Source: Bacillus sp. MUM 116 (lineage in GTDB: Bacteria > Bacillota > Bacilli > Bacillales > Cytobacillaceae). From it: 32,343 bases of DNA. Each line of letters starts with the position of its first letter. Position 1 is the stretch's first letter. The notes beneath the pieces were generated by a model. The model was not told the DNA's origin. It made no database searches and saw nothing but the letters and a program-made list of their open reading frames with translations. The translations under genes and the position numbers were made by a program. Positions 31,609 through 32,343 of the stretch are shown here, piece by piece. The DNA lies in NCBI RefSeq assembly GCF_001866655.1, contig NZ_MLYR01000053.1:1-32343 (forward strand), written 5' to 3'.

Positions 31609-32253
31609 ATGGAATATATGTCACTGAAAGACCATGTCTATAACTTTATCGTGGAGCAGATTAACACAGGAAAATTGCTGCCAGGTAAAAAGGTAAATGA
31701 AAATCATATTTGTGAAAAGCTAAAAGTCAGCAGAACACCTGTAAGGGAAGCGCTCATTCAACTTTCTTCAGAGGGATTGCTTGACAATGTCCCAAGAAAG
31801 GGATTTGTCATTAAAAGCCTAACAACGGAAGAGGCAAAAGAGACGTATTTCATAATCGGTGCATTGGATGGAATTGCGGCATCACTAGCCGCTCCATTTT
31901 TAACGGAGAAAGACTTAAAAGAGATGGAATTTTATATTCAAAGTATTGATCTCGCCATTAATACAGAGAATTACAGGATGTATGATAAGATGCAGGAAGC
32001 TTTTCATGGTGTCTATTTATCAATCTGCCCTAACAAGAGCCTTGTAAATCTTCTGCTTCAATTAGAGAAAAAGTTTTTAATGAATTTAGGGGAAATTGGT
32101 CCAAAGGATGGGCTAAAGGAAAAACTAACTCAAACAAATAATGAGCATAGGACAATATTGGAACTTTTTAAAAATAAAGATACGGCTGAACTAGAAAGGT
32201 TTTTTAAAGAGGTGCATTGGAATATCGATAAAGCTGAGCAAATCCCTTTGTAA
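31609..32253 (+). CDS. GntR family regulator with FCD ligand domain
   Basis: From ATG 31609 the protein is 214 residues, with TTGGAGA nine bases upstream; a TTG at 31594 overlaps this SD. The N-terminal winged helix has the GntR pattern (LKDHVYNFIVEQINTGKLLP, then VNENHICEKLKVSRTPVREA, LIQLSSEGLLDNVPRKGFVI). The helical FCD domain follows, with EAFHGVYLSICPNKSLVNLL and EHRTILELFKNKDTAELERF giving the usual Asp/His metal-site layout in part. FadR-type regulators respond to small acids or amino-acid derivatives. Its neighbour upstream, the M20 hydrolase, is the most likely target, with the binding protein gene as a second candidate. Confidence 0.9.
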   Translation: MEYMSLKDHVYNFIVEQINTGKLLPGKKVNENHICEKLKVSRTPVREALIQLSSEGLLDNVPRKGFVIKSLTTEEAKETYFIIGALDGIAASLAAPFLTEKDLKEMEFYIQSIDLAINTENYRMYDKMQEAFHGVYLSICPNKSLVNLLLQLEKKFLMNLGEIGPKDGLKEKLTQTNNEHRTILELFKNKDTAELERFFKEVHWNIDKAEQIPL

Positions 32254-32266
32254 AGATTATAGATGT

Positions 32267-32311
32267 AAAAAAACGATTTTGTTCTCAAAAGACAAAATCG
32301 TTTTTTTTATT
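32267..32311 (+). terminator. Terminator of the GntR regulator gene
   Basis: AAAAAACGATTTTGT and ACAAAATCGTTTTTT form a 15-bp stem with a 9-base loop and a T-run. The last 30 bases of the window (TTGACT ... TATAAT-like, very AT-rich) may begin the promoter of a next gene. Confidence 0.85.
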
Positions 32312-32343
32312 GACTATAAAAAATAAAATATATAATATAATAT

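Overview
The window looks like chromosomal DNA of a low-GC Gram-positive spore-former of the Bacillaceae. The grounds are an AT-rich base composition, strong GGAGG ribosome binding sites with frequent TTG/GTG starts, many hairpin-plus-U-run terminators, and Bacillus-type genes: a YneK/DUF2621 protein, a CBO0543-family membrane protein, a SwrC/YerP-like RND pump with its TetR repressor, and a CNNM/CorC-type protein. An unusual marker is a selenocysteine tRNA gene (anticodon TCA, long acceptor and variable arms) at 759-855, because most Bacillus species do not use selenocysteine. No selA, selB, selD or clear selenoprotein gene lies in the window.

Layout: (1) 1-1240 holds the tail of a membrane-protein gene, yneK on the minus strand, the tRNA-Sec gene and, just past its 3' end, a 28-codon relic of a tyrosine recombinase that keeps the catalytic Tyr region. 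This marks an old integration event. (2) 1379-11422 is a catabolic island. A minus-strand operon (hydantoinase/oxoprolinase A, then B, then an NCS1-type permease) faces a plus-strand operon (sigma-54 activator, PxpB/KipI-like protein, PxpC/KipA-like protein). The shared 600-bp intergenic region has a textbook -24/-12 promoter (TGGCAC-N5-TTGCA) reading toward hyuA and, upstream of it, three copies of a TTTCAA-NN-TTGAAA dyad. These are the likely enhancer sites of the activator. The genes together suggest regulated uptake and ATP-dependent ring opening of a cyclic amide or imide (5-oxoproline, a hydantoin or similar); the substrate cannot be read from the sequence. (3) 11423-14279 is a patchy region with a phage-type DnaD replication protein, a decayed reading frame, a CBO0543 membrane protein and a 48-residue small protein. 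(4) 14409-16494 has a MerR regulator, a CNNM/CorC transporter-like protein whose start sits behind a perfect hairpin, and a 41-residue small protein.

(5) 16777-20218 is a complete fixABCX operon, the electron-transfer flavoprotein branch that links an NAD(P)H- or acyl-CoA-dependent oxidation to quinone and ferredoxin-type carriers. It is followed by a related FAD oxidoreductase. (6) 21648-22928 has a small membrane protein and an odd protein with two tandem HTH-like repeats, a coiled coil and a C-terminal J domain. (7) 23080-27088 is the TetR/SwrC-type pair, divergent, with a palindromic operator placed in the promoter spacer. (8) After a dispersed palindromic repeat come threonine synthase, an orphan lipoprotein solute-binding protein, an M20 amidohydrolase and a GntR/FCD regulator.

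The most interesting parts are the sigma-54-controlled HyuAB/PxpBC-like island, the tRNA-Sec gene with its integrase relic, and the HTH-coiled-coil-J-domain protein. All functional statements rest on reading motifs by eye; no database search was possible.
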